From: Paracoccaceae bacterium
Lineage (GTDB): Bacteria > Pseudomonadota > Alphaproteobacteria > Rhodobacterales > Rhodobacteraceae
Length of the DNA stretch: 48,407 nucleotides
Direction: 5' to 3'
Assembly (NCBI GenBank): GCA_024642725.1
Contig: JAHEAO010000008.1
Location: 1 to 48,407, forward strand
Notes under the pieces: model-generated
What the model was told of the DNA's origin: nothing
Databases searched by the model: none
Seen by the model: the letters and a program-made list of their open reading frames with translations, nothing else
Part shown: positions 37,361 through 47,699 of the stretch, one piece after another
Position numbering within the stretch: the first letter of the stretch is position 1
Layout: each line of letters begins with the position of its first letter
Translations under genes and position numbers: made by a program

Positions 37361-38008
37361 TCAGGAAATCTTGGCCAAGAGGCGCGCGGCCTCATCGCTT
37401 GGGGATGCCAGCCCACTGCGGTCCTCGCCTGGAAAGAAGCGGGCCCGAGTCGCCGTCGGCATCGGGGAGGGCGTCAGGATATGAACCTGAACACCGTTCG
37501 CGGCAGCCTCGGCTTGCCAGCTTTGGGCGACTGCAATCTGTGCCGCCTTCGTTGCACCGTAGGCCCCGAAGAACTTTTGACCGCCGCGCGGGTCATCCAA
37601 GAAGATCGCCCTCCCGGCAGGAGCCAGCGCCAGCAAAGGCTCTATCATTGGTATGAGTTTCCCTGTCGCTGTGACATTCGTGGACACTGATTTATCCCAA
37701 TCCTTGGCGTCCATATGCGCGGCCGGCGAAAGCGGCGCGGCGTGGATGGCAGTGTGAACCCAAGTGTCCACATGGCCCCAACGGTCAAATATCGAGCGGC
37801 AGAGTTGTGCCATGGCATCGCTGACGTTGACATCCATCGGTGCGAGCGTGGCCTTACCACCAGAAGCTTGAATACGGTCGTCAAGTTCCTCGAGCGCACC
37901 CGTTGTTCGTGCCACGGCCACAACGTGGTGGTCCCGCGCCAAGGCTTCCGCAAAGGCCGCACCAAGGCCACGAGAGGCACCTGTGACAAGTGCTATCTTA
38001 TCGGGCAT
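37361..38008 (-). CDS. Short-chain dehydrogenase/reductase
   Basis: 215 residues, on the short side for the family. LVTGASRGLGAAFAEALA binds the cofactor, and the catalytic Tyr and Lys are in FGAYGATKAAQIAVA (Y-x3-K intact). The usual C-terminal substrate part is brief. The substrate is unknown. It stands between purF and surE in the same direction with gaps of 178 and 84 bases, so it may be a separate unit. Confidence 0.87.
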   Translation of the reverse strand: MPDKIALVTGASRGLGAAFAEALARDHHVVAVARTTGALEELDDRIQASGGKATLAPMDVNVSDAMAQLCRSIFDRWGHVDTWVHTAIHAAPLSPAAHMDAKDWDKSVSTNVTATGKLIPMIEPLLALAPAGRAIFLDDPRGGQKFFGAYGATKAAQIAVAQSWQAEAAANGVQVHILTPSPMPTATRARFFPGEDRSGLASPSDEAARLLAKIS

Positions 38009-38186
38009 TATCCACCTTCATCTGTTCAACGCCTCCCAAAGAAAAGCCGGTCTGGTGCTGCAAGGTTGTATCGCAATTGATCCGGGTTTGACCTTACAGG
38101 ACCCCGTGGTCAAGGGTTTCCGAATTCCCGGATTTCTAAGCGGAAACCATTGCCCCAATTCGATACCCCGAGCCGCAGCGGATTGG

Positions 38187-39656
38187 TCACTCGGCCGCAG
38201 TCTTCATCGCGAAACCCTTTTCGATCATATCCGCTGGGGTCACCGGGTATTCACCTGAGAAGCATGCGTCACAGTACTGCGGACATTTCGCATCTCGGCC
38301 CTTCGACTCGCCAACGGCTCTGTAAAGACCGTCCAGAGAGATGAATTTCAAGCTGTCGACGCCGATATGATCCCGCATTTCCTCCTCGCTCATATGGCTG
38401 GCGAGAAGTTTTTCACGTTCCGGCGTGTCGACTCCGTAGAAGCATGGCCAAGCCGTTGGTGGACTGGCGATGCGAAAATGAACTTCGGCCGCGCCTGCAT
38501 CTAGGATCATGTCCTTGATCTTCATGCTGGTCGTGCCTCGCACGACTGAGTCGTCGACAAGGATAACCCGCTTGCCCTTGATTAGCGCGCGATTGACGTT
38601 GAGCTTCAGTCGAACGCCCATGTTTCGGATCTGTTCGGTAGGTTCAATAAATGTCCGGCCCATATATTGGTTGCGGATAATACCCATCGCGTAAGGAATG
38701 CCGCTTTCCTGACTATAGCCAATCGCTGCCGGCGTGCCGCTGTCGGGGACCGGGCAGACTAAATCCGCGTCTACCGCAGCCTCGCGAGCGAGTTCGACGC
38801 CGATCTGGCGGCGCGTTTCATAGACCGAGCGCCCGCCGAGAATGGAATCCGGGCGTGAGAAATAGACATGCTCGAATATGCAGAAACGCGGCTTGGCTCG
38901 TTCGAAAGGATGAAAACTCTGCACCCCTTCGGCGGCGGATATAACCACCATCTCGCCCGGCTCAATCTCACGGATGAATTCGGCTCCGATGATATCCAGC
39001 GCACAGGTTTCCGATGACAATACCCAGCCATCGCCAAGCTGTCCCAATACCAGCGGGCGTACGCCCAACGGGTCCCTTACGCCGATCAGCTTGGTCCTGG
39101 TCATGGCGACGACCGAGAAGGCACCCTCGACTCGTCGCAGCGCGTCTTTCATGCGCTCCGGAATATTTCGCTGAAGTGAACGCGCCATCAGATGGATAAT
39201 GCATTCGCTGTCTGAATGGCTCTGGAATATCGACCCGCGTTCGATCAGTTCTTTCCGCAGGGCTTCGGCATTGGTTATGTTTCCGTTATGGGCAATCGCT
39301 GCCCCACCCATCGCGAACTCACCGAAGAAAGGTTGAACATCGCGGATTTGAGTATTGCCCTTGGACCCGGCGGTTGAGTACCGGACATGGCCGATTGCCA
39401 ACGAGCCCGGCAGTGTTTCCATCAGGCTGGCCTTGGTGAAATTGTCGCGTACATATCCAAAACGGCGGGCCGACGAGAAACCTGCATCCGGCGCGTAGCT
39501 GACAATTCCACCGGCTTCCTGACCCCGGTGCTGCAGTGCATGCAGGCCGAGCGCAACGAAATTGGCGGCATCTTTTGCGCCGATAACGCCGTAAACGCCG
39601 CATTCTTCCTTCAGTTTGTCATCGTCAAAAGCATGGGCGGGGGGCAACTCTCGCAT
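38187..39656 (-). CDS. purF: Amidophosphoribosyltransferase
   Basis: PurF makes phosphoribosylamine from PRPP and glutamine, the first step of purine synthesis. 489 residues. The nucleophile Cys is in KEECGVYGVIG, preceded by an 18-residue leader that is presumably cleaved; the glutaminase half continues with ALQHRGQEAGGI. The PRPP loop is VILVDDSVVRGTTSMK near residue 360. It starts at ATG 39656, 255 bases from the divergent aroQ. cvpA, its usual partner, is on the far side of aroQ. Confidence 0.96.
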   Translation of the reverse strand: MRELPPAHAFDDDKLKEECGVYGVIGAKDAANFVALGLHALQHRGQEAGGIVSYAPDAGFSSARRFGYVRDNFTKASLMETLPGSLAIGHVRYSTAGSKGNTQIRDVQPFFGEFAMGGAAIAHNGNITNAEALRKELIERGSIFQSHSDSECIIHLMARSLQRNIPERMKDALRRVEGAFSVVAMTRTKLIGVRDPLGVRPLVLGQLGDGWVLSSETCALDIIGAEFIREIEPGEMVVISAAEGVQSFHPFERAKPRFCIFEHVYFSRPDSILGGRSVYETRRQIGVELAREAAVDADLVCPVPDSGTPAAIGYSQESGIPYAMGIIRNQYMGRTFIEPTEQIRNMGVRLKLNVNRALIKGKRVILVDDSVVRGTTSMKIKDMILDAGAAEVHFRIASPPTAWPCFYGVDTPEREKLLASHMSEEEMRDHIGVDSLKFISLDGLYRAVGESKGRDAKCPQYCDACFSGEYPVTPADMIEKGFAMKTAAE

Positions 39657-39911
39657 CGTAATGGCGGGGCTCCGAATCCGGTAATATGGCAGATGATCTT
39701 CATTTAGTGCCTAAGCGCCCGAGTGTCACGCAAGGATCACAATTCTTCTTGGATGAAAATGATCTCGGGACCGGTGCCGGAGGGCCTTTATCGTTCATGA
39801 AGGATAGGAGACACAACGCCGATTTCCCGGTATCGGCTTGAAAACTCGCAGCTTGGGGCTTTCCGGCAAATCTGCTAGTCGTCGAGAAAATCAAATGGAA
39901 CCAAAGAAACG
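39657..39911. other. Divergent intergenic region between purF and aroQ
   Basis: 255 bases that should hold promoters for both genes. I see no clear -35/-10 pair, no long palindrome, and no open frame of note, so no site is called. Confidence 0.4.
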
Positions 39912-40349
39912 ATGCCACATATCACGATCCTGAACGGTCCGAATCTCAATCTACTTGGGCAGAGGCAACCCGAAATCTACGGCCACGATACGTTGGATGA
40001 TGTCGCCAAACGCTGTGATTCCCTCGCAACGACATTTGGGCTGACATCTGATCTGCGGCAGTCGAACCACGAGGGCCAGATCATCGACTGGATCCACGAT
40101 GCGCGCCAGAACGCGGCCGGTATCATCATAAACCCGGGTGCTTTGACCCACACATCCATTGCCATACTGGACGCGCTGAATGCTTTCGTCGGGCCAGTGC
40201 TGGAGGTCCATATCTCCAACATTCACAAGCGTGAGTCCTTCCGGCACCATTCCTATGTTTCGATGCGCGCCGACGGCGTCATCGCCGGTTTCGGAGTAGA
40301 AGGATATGAACTGGCCATGCGCCGCATGGGTGCTCTGCTGGCCAAATAG
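39912..40349 (+). CDS. aroQ: 3-dehydroquinate dehydratase, type II
   Basis: AroQ converts 3-dehydroquinate to 3-dehydroshikimate in the shikimate pathway. 145 residues. [19 protein letters not shown] with the catalytic Tyr, the [13 protein letters not shown] motif, [10 protein letters not shown], and [11 protein letters not shown] with the catalytic His are typical. The only plus-strand gene between 34551 and the window end. It converges with cvpA with 19 bases between stops. Confidence 0.97.
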   Translation: MPHITILNGPNLNLLGQRQPEIYGHDTLDDVAKRCDSLATTFGLTSDLRQSNHEGQIIDWIHDARQNAAGIIINPGALTHTSIAILDALNAFVGPVLEVHISNIHKRESFRHHSYVSMRADGVIAGFGVEGYELAMRRMGALLAK

Positions 40350-40368
40350 TCTTGGGACCTGCGTCAGC

Positions 40369-41037
40369 TCAGTTGGCGGCCGGTGCGGCTTCAGCCGGTG
40401 CCGTTTCGGCAGGGGTACTTTCTGCGGGGGCTGTCCCGTTTTCCAATGGCGCAGCTTCGACCGGGGCGGTTGCAGCACCTTCCGGCGCACCGCAATTGCC
40501 GACCAGTTCCTCATAGCGGGCGACGATCCAGGCGGGGGCATCTTCAGGAATGGAATCGTTCAGACTGTCCTGCATCCGGGCAAAGATCTTTGCAGTCCGG
40601 CTGTCGTCAACCATCGGCATCGTGCCGCCCGAAATCGCCCGGTCGTAGACAACAAGCGCCACTGCAACAAGCAGAAGACCGCGGAAGACTCCGAACAGGA
40701 ATCCAAGTCCTTGATCGAGCCCGCCGAGCGCCGATCGCTGCACGGCAGACGAAAAGAGTGGGGCAAAGATCGAAACGATAACAAGAGACAGCGCGAAAAC
40801 CGCTGCGAACGCGGCTATGATTGCCAATTCACAGCTATCGCCCAGGAAATCTCCGACCATCGGAATTTCGCGGATTAGCGGTTCGGCTTTGGGCGCAAAG
40901 ATGTAAGCGAGTACGGCTGCAGCGACCCATCCGACGATGGCCATCACCTCTCGGACAAAGCCGCGAGAGTAGGCCAAAATGGCCGACACGACGATGACCA
41001 GGGCCACCACGCCGTCGATGATTGTGAAACCTTCCAT
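40369..41037 (-). CDS. cvpA: CvpA family protein
   Basis: Membrane protein named for colicin V production; homologues influence envelope functions. 222 residues with four hydrophobic segments in the first 130 (FTIIDGVVALVIVVSAILAY, then VGWVAAAVLAYIFA, two more). RGFVREVMAIVGW is the family motif. The C-terminal tail beyond residue 180 is an Ala/Pro/Glu-rich low-complexity stretch. It follows radA by 21 bases. Confidence 0.9.
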   Translation of the reverse strand: MEGFTIIDGVVALVIVVSAILAYSRGFVREVMAIVGWVAAAVLAYIFAPKAEPLIREIPMVGDFLGDSCELAIIAAFAAVFALSLVIVSIFAPLFSSAVQRSALGGLDQGLGFLFGVFRGLLLVAVALVVYDRAISGGTMPMVDDSRTAKIFARMQDSLNDSIPEDAPAWIVARYEELVGNCGAPEGAATAPVEAAPLENGTAPAESTPAETAPAEAAPAAN

Positions 41038-41058
41038 GCTCAGCTCTCCTCGCGCGTG

Positions 41059-42423
41059 TTATCCCGCGCCGAATATCTCGCCCACGAAACTCGTCAGATC
41101 CGGCATCTGCCTTATGCCCTGACCGTCATCCGAGCCCAATTTGCTTCTGGTTGGTGCGATAGCCTGCGAAAAGCCCAATTTTCGGGCTTCTTTCAGGCGA
41201 TTTTCTGTTTGCCCAACCGGACGCAAGGCCCCTGATAGACTGATTTCTCCGAAAACCACAGTGTCAGAGGGGATCGCGGCATCTTCTCTGGCGGAAAGTA
41301 GCGCAGCCGCAACAGCCAGATCCGCCGCCGGTTCGCTTACTTTGAGGCCCCCGGCGACGTTCAGATAGACGTCAAGCCCGGTAAAAGGGATGCCGCAGCG
41401 GCTTTCCAGTACCGCTAGGATCATTGCGAGCCGACCCCCATCCCATCCAACGACAGTCCGGCGCGGCTGACTATGTGGGGTCGGGGCGACAAGCGCTTGA
41501 AATTCGACCAGAACCGGGCGCGTCCCTTCAATCCCGGCGAAGACGACGGATCCCGGGGCCGGGGCGTCGCGTTCCGACAGGAACAGCGCAGAGGGATTCG
41601 CGACCTCCGCCAGCCCTTCGCCTGTCATCTCAAAAACTCCGATTTCATCGGCGGGACCAAACCGGTTCTTGACAGCGCGCAGGATACGAAACTGATGACC
41701 GCGTTCGCCTTCAAAATACAGGACCGTGTCGACCATATGCTCGATCACACGGGGCCCGGCGATCTGGCCTTCCTTGGTGACATGACCGACCAGCACGACG
41801 GACATGTCTTTGCGTTTGGCGAAATTGGTTAACTCATGCGCCGCAGCGCGCACCTGGCTTACAGAGCCGGGGGCGCTTTCGACGTTGTCCGCCCACATCG
41901 TCTGGATCGAATCTATGATTGCAAGGTCAGGTTTCTCGGCCTCAAGCGTCGTCAAAATGTCCCGAAGATTGGTTTCGGCGGCCAGTTTAACGCTGGCGTC
42001 AGACAAGCCCAGTCGCTGGGCGCGCATCCTGACCTGCGCCGTGGCTTCCTCGCCGGAAACGTAGATGACCTTGAGACCCGAGCGGGCAAAACTTGCCGCC
42101 GCCTGTAGCAGGAGCGTGGATTTCCCAATCCCCGGGTCGCCGCCGACCAGTATCGCGGAGGCTCGTACCAGTCCGCCCCCAAGAACCCGATCCAGTTCTT
42201 CAATCCCTGAACCGGTTCGTGGCGGCGGTGTCTCTTCAGTTCGCAGGTCAGTCAGTATCATCCGACTGCCGCGCTTTCCGCCAAGCGACTTTTTTGCAGG
42301 TCCAGCCGAGATAGGCACGTCTTCGACGATAGAGTTCCACTCGCCACAGGCGTCGCAGCGCCCGGACCACTTGGAGTGAACCGCGCCGCAGGCTGTGCAA
42401 GAGAAAGACTGTACCTTTGCCAT
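41059..42423 (-). CDS. radA: DNA repair protein RadA
   Basis: RadA is a RecA-like branch-migration helicase in recombinational repair. 454 residues. An N-terminal C4 zinc finger (CTACGAVHSKWSGRCDAC) is followed by Walker A GGDPGIGKSTLLLQ, the RadA-specific KNRFG motif (VKNRFGPADEIG), and a C-terminal Lon-protease-like domain (GLDVYLNVAGGLKVSEPAAD). Start ATG 42423; a tiny 5-bp hairpin sits directly before it. Confidence 0.96.
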   Translation of the reverse strand: MAKVQSFSCTACGAVHSKWSGRCDACGEWNSIVEDVPISAGPAKKSLGGKRGSRMILTDLRTEETPPPRTGSGIEELDRVLGGGLVRASAILVGGDPGIGKSTLLLQAAASFARSGLKVIYVSGEEATAQVRMRAQRLGLSDASVKLAAETNLRDILTTLEAEKPDLAIIDSIQTMWADNVESAPGSVSQVRAAAHELTNFAKRKDMSVVLVGHVTKEGQIAGPRVIEHMVDTVLYFEGERGHQFRILRAVKNRFGPADEIGVFEMTGEGLAEVANPSALFLSERDAPAPGSVVFAGIEGTRPVLVEFQALVAPTPHSQPRRTVVGWDGGRLAMILAVLESRCGIPFTGLDVYLNVAGGLKVSEPAADLAVAAALLSAREDAAIPSDTVVFGEISLSGALRPVGQTENRLKEARKLGFSQAIAPTRSKLGSDDGQGIRQMPDLTSFVGEIFGAG

Positions 42424-42475
42424 AGCTACGCTGTAGCGAAAGCCGTTAGTGCCGCCAACCGGGACTTTACGGAAT

Positions 42476-42907
42476 CTAGCCTTTTCGCGCAGTCATTATC
42501 GATATGGCCAAAGATGCCAGGATGCAGAAGCTGAACAGGTAAAGCCCCCAGGCGGTTTCGATACGGGCCATCCCGACCCCCTTCACGATGACAATGTAGA
42601 GCGCGATCAGGAAAACATCCGCCATCGCCAACTTGCCCAGCACATGCAGCGCTGGGAGAATGCGGGGGCTGGCCAGCCGATATTGGACCAGCGCCAAACC
42701 GATCGTCTTCAGATAAGGCGCGAATAGCGCGAAAACAGTCACGATAAGCGCCAAGAAGACGTCAGTCTGCCACAGAGACTGAAGGCCTGAGACAACGGAG
42801 ATTTCCGAGAGCCCGAAAAGCGGCAGGAGACCGGCGCGCATTAATGGGGCAAACCACGCGACCGGGAACAGGACCAGCAGTGCAAGATTGGCATAACGAA
42901 GCATCAT
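42476..42907 (-). CDS. Paraquat-inducible protein A-like membrane protein
   Basis: 143 residues with four hydrophobic segments. The pattern LWQTDVFLALIVTVFALFAPYLKTIGLA, given in parts, and LGKLAMADVFLIALYIVIVKG match the PqiA transmembrane module; PqiA proteins are linked to MCE-type lipid transport in the envelope. Only one such module is present. mlaF and mlaE lie a little upstream in the same direction, which suits an envelope role. Gap to radA is 52 bases. Confidence 0.78.
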   Translation of the reverse strand: MMLRYANLALLVLFPVAWFAPLMRAGLLPLFGLSEISVVSGLQSLWQTDVFLALIVTVFALFAPYLKTIGLALVQYRLASPRILPALHVLGKLAMADVFLIALYIVIVKGVGMARIETAWGLYLFSFCILASLAISIMTARKG

Positions 42908-42950
42908 TGCCGAGGCTTAGCGTAGCAGCACCGCGCCACCAAGACGGAAA

Positions 42951-43292
42951 TCAGATTGCACGGCTCTGTTTTAGCCTTCGTTTGTGGCGCAAGGTCGATT
43001 TCATCGCGATCCGGCCAAAAAAGCTGAACCATGATACCATCAGTGCCAGCAGCAGAAACGCATCGGGCCGCAGGTCTGCGATCATGATTTCATCCAGCCT
43101 GACAAGAACGAAAATCAGGTTGAAAACCAATGCCACGATTCCGGACACCGTCGCCGATGCCAAGATTGAAGACCGAGTCGACCATCCAAGGCGCTTCTGT
43201 TGACGCAAGACGGTCACAACAAGAAGGATTGGCGGCAAGAGAAGGGCGAGAAATGTCAGAACGACAAAGATGGGCAGCAGCGGTTGCATCAT
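42951..43292 (-). CDS. Small membrane protein of unknown function
   Basis: 113 residues with three hydrophobic segments (about 5-28, 44-66 and 76-93) and a basic C-terminal tail (RHKRRLKQSR). I recognise no family. It lies between the PqiA-like gene and mlaF in the same direction; 118 bases and an inverted repeat separate it from mlaF. Confidence 0.65.
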   Translation of the reverse strand: MMQPLLPIFVVLTFLALLLPPILLVVTVLRQQKRLGWSTRSSILASATVSGIVALVFNLIFVLVRLDEIMIADLRPDAFLLLALMVSWFSFFGRIAMKSTLRHKRRLKQSRAI

Positions 43293-43330
43293 ACATCCTC
43301 CGTCAGCCCCGCAAATAGATTAGTAGATTT

Positions 43331-43368
43331 CGGCAACAATGTCAAAGTTTTGGTACGGATTGTTGCCG
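43331..43368. repeat. 10-bp inverted repeat downstream of mlaF
   Basis: CGGCAACAAT (43331-43340) and ATTGTTGCCG (43359-43368) are exact inverted repeats with an 18-base spacer, in the gap after mlaF and before the small membrane protein. No T run on the minus strand, so it is not a clear intrinsic terminator; a binding site for a dimeric regulator or an mRNA end structure are both possible. Confidence 0.5.
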
Positions 43369-43410
43369 GCCAGAATCCGTTCAGTTTGATGCCGTGTCCG
43401 ACTTTGCGGG

Positions 43411-44157
43411 CTACCTGACGCTTTCGATCGGGCCCTCGGCCCGTCCATGGATGAATTGGTCAAGGTAGGGGTCACCACTATTGTCCATTTCGCCGACGGG
43501 TCCGGTCCACTGGATCATGCCGTCGTGCAACATTGCGACCTTGTCGGCGATTGCGCGAACGCTTGTCATGTCATGGGTAATGGTCATGGCCGTCGCGCCC
43601 ATTTCGGTGACGATCTCACGTATCAGTTCGTTGATTACGCCGGCCATGATCGGGTCCAAACCCGTTGTGGGTTCGTCGAAAAAGATGATCTCCGGCTCGG
43701 CAGCGATGGCGCGGGCAAGGCCGACGCGCTTCTGCATGCCGCCTGAAAGTTCGGCCGGATATAGGTCCGCGACTTCCGGACTCAAGCCGACGCGCCGCAA
43801 CTTGTCGATAGCGATTTCGCGCGCTTCGGCCTTTGGGCGCTTCAGCGACCCGCGCAGCAGGCGGAATGACACGTTTTGCCAGACGCTCAGGGAGTCAAAA
43901 AGGGCCCCGCCCTGAAAGAGCATTCCGAACCGCGCCAGGAACGCGTCTCTTTCGGCCTTGGCGACATCCTCTCCGTCCAAGAGGATGACACCAGAACTGG
44001 GCGGAACAAGGCCAAGGATGCACTTGATAAGAACGGATTTTCCGGTTCCGGATCCGCCGATGACGACCATGCTTTCGCCTTTGGGGATCGTCAAGTTGAC
44101 GCCCTGCAGAACCTTCTTGTCCCCGAAGGATTTATGAAGGTCGCGCAGTTCTATCAT
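43411..44157 (-). CDS. mlaF: ABC transporter ATP-binding protein MlaF type
   Basis: ATPase of an MlaFE(DB)-type phospholipid transporter that maintains outer-membrane lipid asymmetry. 248 residues. Walker A is GGSGTGKSVLIK, signature LSGGMQKRVGLARA, Walker B IIFFDEPTTGLDP, switch THDM. The GMQKR signature and THDMTSVRAIADKVAML are typical of MlaF. Overlaps the mlaE stop. No mlaD-like MCE gene is adjacent in this window. Confidence 0.93.
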   Translation of the reverse strand: MIELRDLHKSFGDKKVLQGVNLTIPKGESMVVIGGSGTGKSVLIKCILGLVPPSSGVILLDGEDVAKAERDAFLARFGMLFQGGALFDSLSVWQNVSFRLLRGSLKRPKAEAREIAIDKLRRVGLSPEVADLYPAELSGGMQKRVGLARAIAAEPEIIFFDEPTTGLDPIMAGVINELIREIVTEMGATAMTITHDMTSVRAIADKVAMLHDGMIQWTGPVGEMDNSGDPYLDQFIHGRAEGPIESVR

Positions 44158-44939
44158 GTGGAGAAGAACAACGAGGTTAGGACGAAGTTCGCGGCCAAGA
44201 TCAGAACGGCGGCCGCTTCGACGGATGATTTGGTCGCTCTGCCCACGCCCTGTGCGCCGCGCCCTGCCTGCATGCCGTAGTAACAGCCCATCAGCGCCGC
44301 GATAAAACCGAAAACCGCCCCCTTGGCGAGGCTCGACCAGACATCCGGCGCCTCAAGGAAGTCGATCGTGTTCTTCATATATGTCGTCGGATTGAACCCC
44401 AGTTGCTTGGTTCCCACAAGAAACCCGCCCATGACGCCAATGATGTCGCCGAGGCCCACGAGAAGAGGCACGACGATCAGAGCGGCGAGAACCCTTGGCA
44501 CCGTCAGGTACTTCATCGGGTGGGTTGAGAGGGTCACCAGAGCATCGATCTGCTCTGTCACCTTCATGGTCGCGATTTCCGCCGCGATTGAAGAGGTGAC
44601 GCGCGCGGCGATCATCAGACCGACCAGCACCGGACCGAGTTCGCGGACCATACCGATGGCAACAATCTGGGGGACGACAGCCTCGGCACTGAAGCGGGAC
44701 CCACCGGCGTAGATCTGCAGCGCCAGTGCGCCGCCGGTGAAGATGGCCGTCAGGCCCACAACGGGAAGGCTGAAATACCCTATGGAAATAACAGATTGCA
44801 CGAACTCTTTGAAGTAAAACGGCGGCCGCGCAATGTGACTTATGGCTTCAGCTGCGTAGATTGCCACGCGTCCGATTGCCGCCAGAAATGCAAGGACCGG
44901 AGCGCCGATCCGGGCAAGAAAAGTCGCCGCCAAGTTCAT
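44154..44939 (-). CDS. mlaE: ABC transporter permease MlaE type
   Basis: Permease partner of mlaF, 261 residues with about five or six transmembrane segments. The family core [37 protein letters not shown] and the C-terminal [16 protein letters not shown] are present. Start ATG 44939 overlaps the alr stop (ATGA), so the two are coupled. Confidence 0.93.
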   Translation of the reverse strand: MNLAATFLARIGAPVLAFLAAIGRVAIYAAEAISHIARPPFYFKEFVQSVISIGYFSLPVVGLTAIFTGGALALQIYAGGSRFSAEAVVPQIVAIGMVRELGPVLVGLMIAARVTSSIAAEIATMKVTEQIDALVTLSTHPMKYLTVPRVLAALIVVPLLVGLGDIIGVMGGFLVGTKQLGFNPTTYMKNTIDFLEAPDVWSSLAKGAVFGFIAALMGCYYGMQAGRGAQGVGRATKSSVEAAAVLILAANFVLTSLFFST

Positions 44940-45985
44940 GCGGCACCACCGGCGTAGCGGCGCACGTAGCGTTGACCCAGCGAAGTCAGTACTTCGTACC
45001 CAATCGTTCCCGCATGGGCCGCCACGTCATCGACACTCTGCACCGAGCAGATCAGATCAAGCGAAACCGGTGTCTCGGAAAGGTCGGTTATGTCTACCGT
45101 AAGCGCATCCATCGAGACCCTGCCGACAACCGGGCAGGATTCCATATCTGAAAAGAGTTCCAACTTCCCGCCCAGTGCCCTGAAGATGCCGTCCGCATAA
45201 CCGGCCGACACCGTGGCAACCCGCGATGGGCGTGCCGCCACCCAGCCGCCCGCATAGCCGACCGCTTCACCCGGCGCGACCTGACGAATCTGAACGACGG
45301 AAAGCGACAATCGAACAACCTGCTCTGCGCCCTCGAAAGGCAATCCGCCGTACAGTCCAATACCCGGGCGCGTCAGGTCAAAATGGTAGTCTGGACCCAG
45401 AAGGATTCCGCCGGTCGCGGCGAGCGATCGCGGCACATTCAACCCATCTGTCATGTCGCGGAAGACGTTGAGCTGGGCCGCATTCATCGGATTCTCTGGC
45501 TCGTCCGCGCAGGCAAGATGCGAAATCAGGAGTTTCGGCCCGGCCTGCATCACCAGATCTCGCAGGGTCATCCATTCACCGGGTTCCAGTCCAAGGCGGT
45601 TCATGCCGGTGTCAAGCTGGACGCCGAACGGATGGCCGGGCAGGGCCTCGAAGTGCCGGGTCAATTGCTCGACCGAATTTAACATCGGCACAAGCTGGGT
45701 GTCCTGGATCATCTCGGTGTCACCGGACATGTGTCCGGTGAAGACGCCGATCTCCGGCGCCGGTCCCACAGCGGCACGAAGTGCGGCACCTTCCTCGGAA
45801 TTAGCGACGAAGAAACGTCGCGCTCCTGCCCGCATAAGCGCGCGCGCAACCCGTGCCGCGCCAAGCCCGTAGCCATCAGCCTTAACCACTGCAGCGGTTT
45901 CGACATCCGCACCGGTCACGGCGTCCAGCGCCCGCCAGTTGCGGACCAGTGCGTTGAGATCAATTGTCAGGGTTCCAGTCGACAT
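44936..45985 (-). CDS. alr: Alanine racemase
   Basis: PLP enzyme making D-alanine for peptidoglycan. 349 residues from ATG 45985 ([17 protein letters not shown]); the longer start at 46021 adds 12 unrelated residues. The PLP lysine is in [13 protein letters not shown] near residue 36; catalytic Tyr is in [18 protein letters not shown] and the C-terminal GYEVLTSLG are family features. It lies just downstream of the MprF-like gene. Confidence 0.95.
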   Translation of the reverse strand: MSTGTLTIDLNALVRNWRALDAVTGADVETAAVVKADGYGLGAARVARALMRAGARRFFVANSEEGAALRAAVGPAPEIGVFTGHMSGDTEMIQDTQLVPMLNSVEQLTRHFEALPGHPFGVQLDTGMNRLGLEPGEWMTLRDLVMQAGPKLLISHLACADEPENPMNAAQLNVFRDMTDGLNVPRSLAATGGILLGPDYHFDLTRPGIGLYGGLPFEGAEQVVRLSLSVVQIRQVAPGEAVGYAGGWVAARPSRVATVSAGYADGIFRALGGKLELFSDMESCPVVGRVSMDALTVDITDLSETPVSLDLICSVQSVDDVAAHAGTIGYEVLTSLGQRYVRRYAGGAA

Positions 45986-46034
45986 GGCGCAGTTTCTGAC
46001 GGACCCCCGCGGTGTGTTCAAGAGAAAACGAAAT

Positions 46035-47699
46035 TCAATGTCGTGGGCGAGATATCAGCAAAGCCACGTCGAGAACGGCCCGGGCCATCGAGATGCCGCG
46101 CGGGAATGTGAGGTAGCGTGGAGCCCACTCCGGCCCGAACTTTTCCTTGAAGGCGCGCAGTCCCTCGAAGCCGTAGAAATCGTCACCATGCCTGTAGACA
46201 TAATTCCCCATTCGACTCCAGAGCGGCGCAAGCGGGTGGTTCGCCAGACCAGAGAGCGGGGCCCCACCCAAATTGAACCAGCGAAAGCCATTCGCCTGTG
46301 CATGCAAGATTATCTCGGTCATGAATGCTTCCATGAGGACCGGACTCTGACCGGTGACATAGCGCATTAGGTCGGGTGAAAGCTCTTGGTTTCCACCGTT
46401 CCAAAGGTTGGCGAATGCGACGATGCGGTCCTGGTGGCGCATGACCGCGATATCGAATTCGGCCAAATAGTCGATGTCGAAACGGCCCAGAGAAAAGCTC
46501 TTTTCGCGGCCCGTCCGGCTGGCAAGCCACTGATCCGATATGGATTTCAACTCTCCCATATGCGGCAGGAGGCCGCCCTTCGGCAGGATGTCGAAGATTA
46601 GGCCCTCGCGCGCCGCACGCGTGCGGGCGTAGCGCAGGGATTTTCTGGCGCTGCCGTCCAGGCTGAAGGTATGAAGATCGACACGGGCCATTTCACCGAA
46701 CTTCACGATCGTATGCCCAAGGTCGAGCAAATGAAGAACCGCATTTGGCCCGACGCCATAAAAGACCGGCCTGACGCCGTAGCGGTCTGCGAGTTCAAGA
46801 TATTCCCAGATTAGACCGGCGCTTGCGTCATTTGCCCCGATCGGCCCACCGAGCGAAACGAAGCTTCGACCGGCGACGGCATACATGATGAAGGCATCCT
46901 TGCTTGGCGATATCAGGAAGTCCTTGTCGCCAAGCAGTGCGACCTGCGCTTGGCTTTCAGGCCATTCTGCCAAGACATTGCGGACCTCCTCCGGAATCGA
47001 GTGGCCCGTCAACCTGGATTTCGGGCGAACCCGGTTGAGCAGGCTATCGAGCGCTATCGCCGATGTCATGACCGCAAGTGCCAGGCTGACCCGCAAGAAT
47101 CGGGAAGCATCGCCGGACCAACTGAACGACCACCAGAGTTCGCCGCGGTAGCCAGTGTTTTTGAAGGCCATGAACCCGATGAAGATCACAGCCGCGACTG
47201 TCAGTGCGACAACCGCCAGCCAAGTTGGCCCCGGGCGAAAGCTTCGCCAGTCGCCATGACGATAGAAGGCCCCCCGAGACAGATACAGAAGCGAAGCGAC
47301 TCCGATCAAAAGGAGCGCCTCTTCCCATTGAAATCCCTTGAAAAGAGAGAATACGGAGCCAGACAGCAAAAGCGCGATTGACGCCGTCCAGCTTGCTGTC
47401 ATCCGCAGCGCAAGACCGCGAGCCAAGATGATCAGTGCAAGACCTACAAGACTGCTGAAGAGGTGAGAGGATTCTGCAAAAGGCAGGGGAACGACGTCGC
47501 GGACCAAATCGATCCGGGCAAAGTCGACCGGTCCGGCCCCGGACAACAGCAGCGCAATTCCACCCGCAAAGACAAGAGCGGCAAGAAACAGATGGGCAAT
47601 CCGTTCGACGGCTAGGACCAGATCGACAAATGGCTCGGCCCAATCCGGCAGTCTGGATGCAAGATCCGGTCGCGGCCGCTCTGACTGCGGGTTACTCAA
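46035..47699 (-). CDS. MprF-like phosphatidylglycerol lysyltransferase (DUF2156)
   Basis: 554 residues. About six transmembrane segments fill residues 30-225, then a cytosolic DUF2156/GNAT-like aminoacyl transferase domain (about 236-545) contains [20 protein letters not shown], then [14 protein letters not shown], and [11 protein letters not shown]. Such enzymes add lysine or another amino acid to phosphatidylglycerol and lower the surface charge. Full MprF is about 840 residues with a longer flippase part, so this is a short form. Start is TTG 47699 (MSNPQ), overlapping the dnaB stop by eight bases; no closer ATG exists. It separates dnaB from alr. Confidence 0.85.
   Translation of the reverse strand: MSNPQSERPRPDLASRLPDWAEPFVDLVLAVERIAHLFLAALVFAGGIALLLSGAGPVDFARIDLVRDVVPLPFAESSHLFSSLVGLALIILARGLALRMTASWTASIALLLSGSVFSLFKGFQWEEALLLIGVASLLYLSRGAFYRHGDWRSFRPGPTWLAVVALTVAAVIFIGFMAFKNTGYRGELWWSFSWSGDASRFLRVSLALAVMTSAIALDSLLNRVRPKSRLTGHSIPEEVRNVLAEWPESQAQVALLGDKDFLISPSKDAFIMYAVAGRSFVSLGGPIGANDASAGLIWEYLELADRYGVRPVFYGVGPNAVLHLLDLGHTIVKFGEMARVDLHTFSLDGSARKSLRYARTRAAREGLIFDILPKGGLLPHMGELKSISDQWLASRTGREKSFSLGRFDIDYLAEFDIAVMRHQDRIVAFANLWNGGNQELSPDLMRYVTGQSPVLMEAFMTEIILHAQANGFRWFNLGGAPLSGLANHPLAPLWSRMGNYVYRHGDDFYGFEGLRAFKEKFGPEWAPRYLTFPRGISMARAVLDVALLISRPRH

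Noticed and set aside
38009-38186. Promoter for the SDR downstream of purF
   Set aside because: A TTGACC on the minus strand has no -10 at acceptable distance.
42425-42437. Hairpin GCTAC-GCT-GTAGC directly before the radA start
   Set aside because: Only five base pairs with a three-base loop; too weak and short to claim as a control element.
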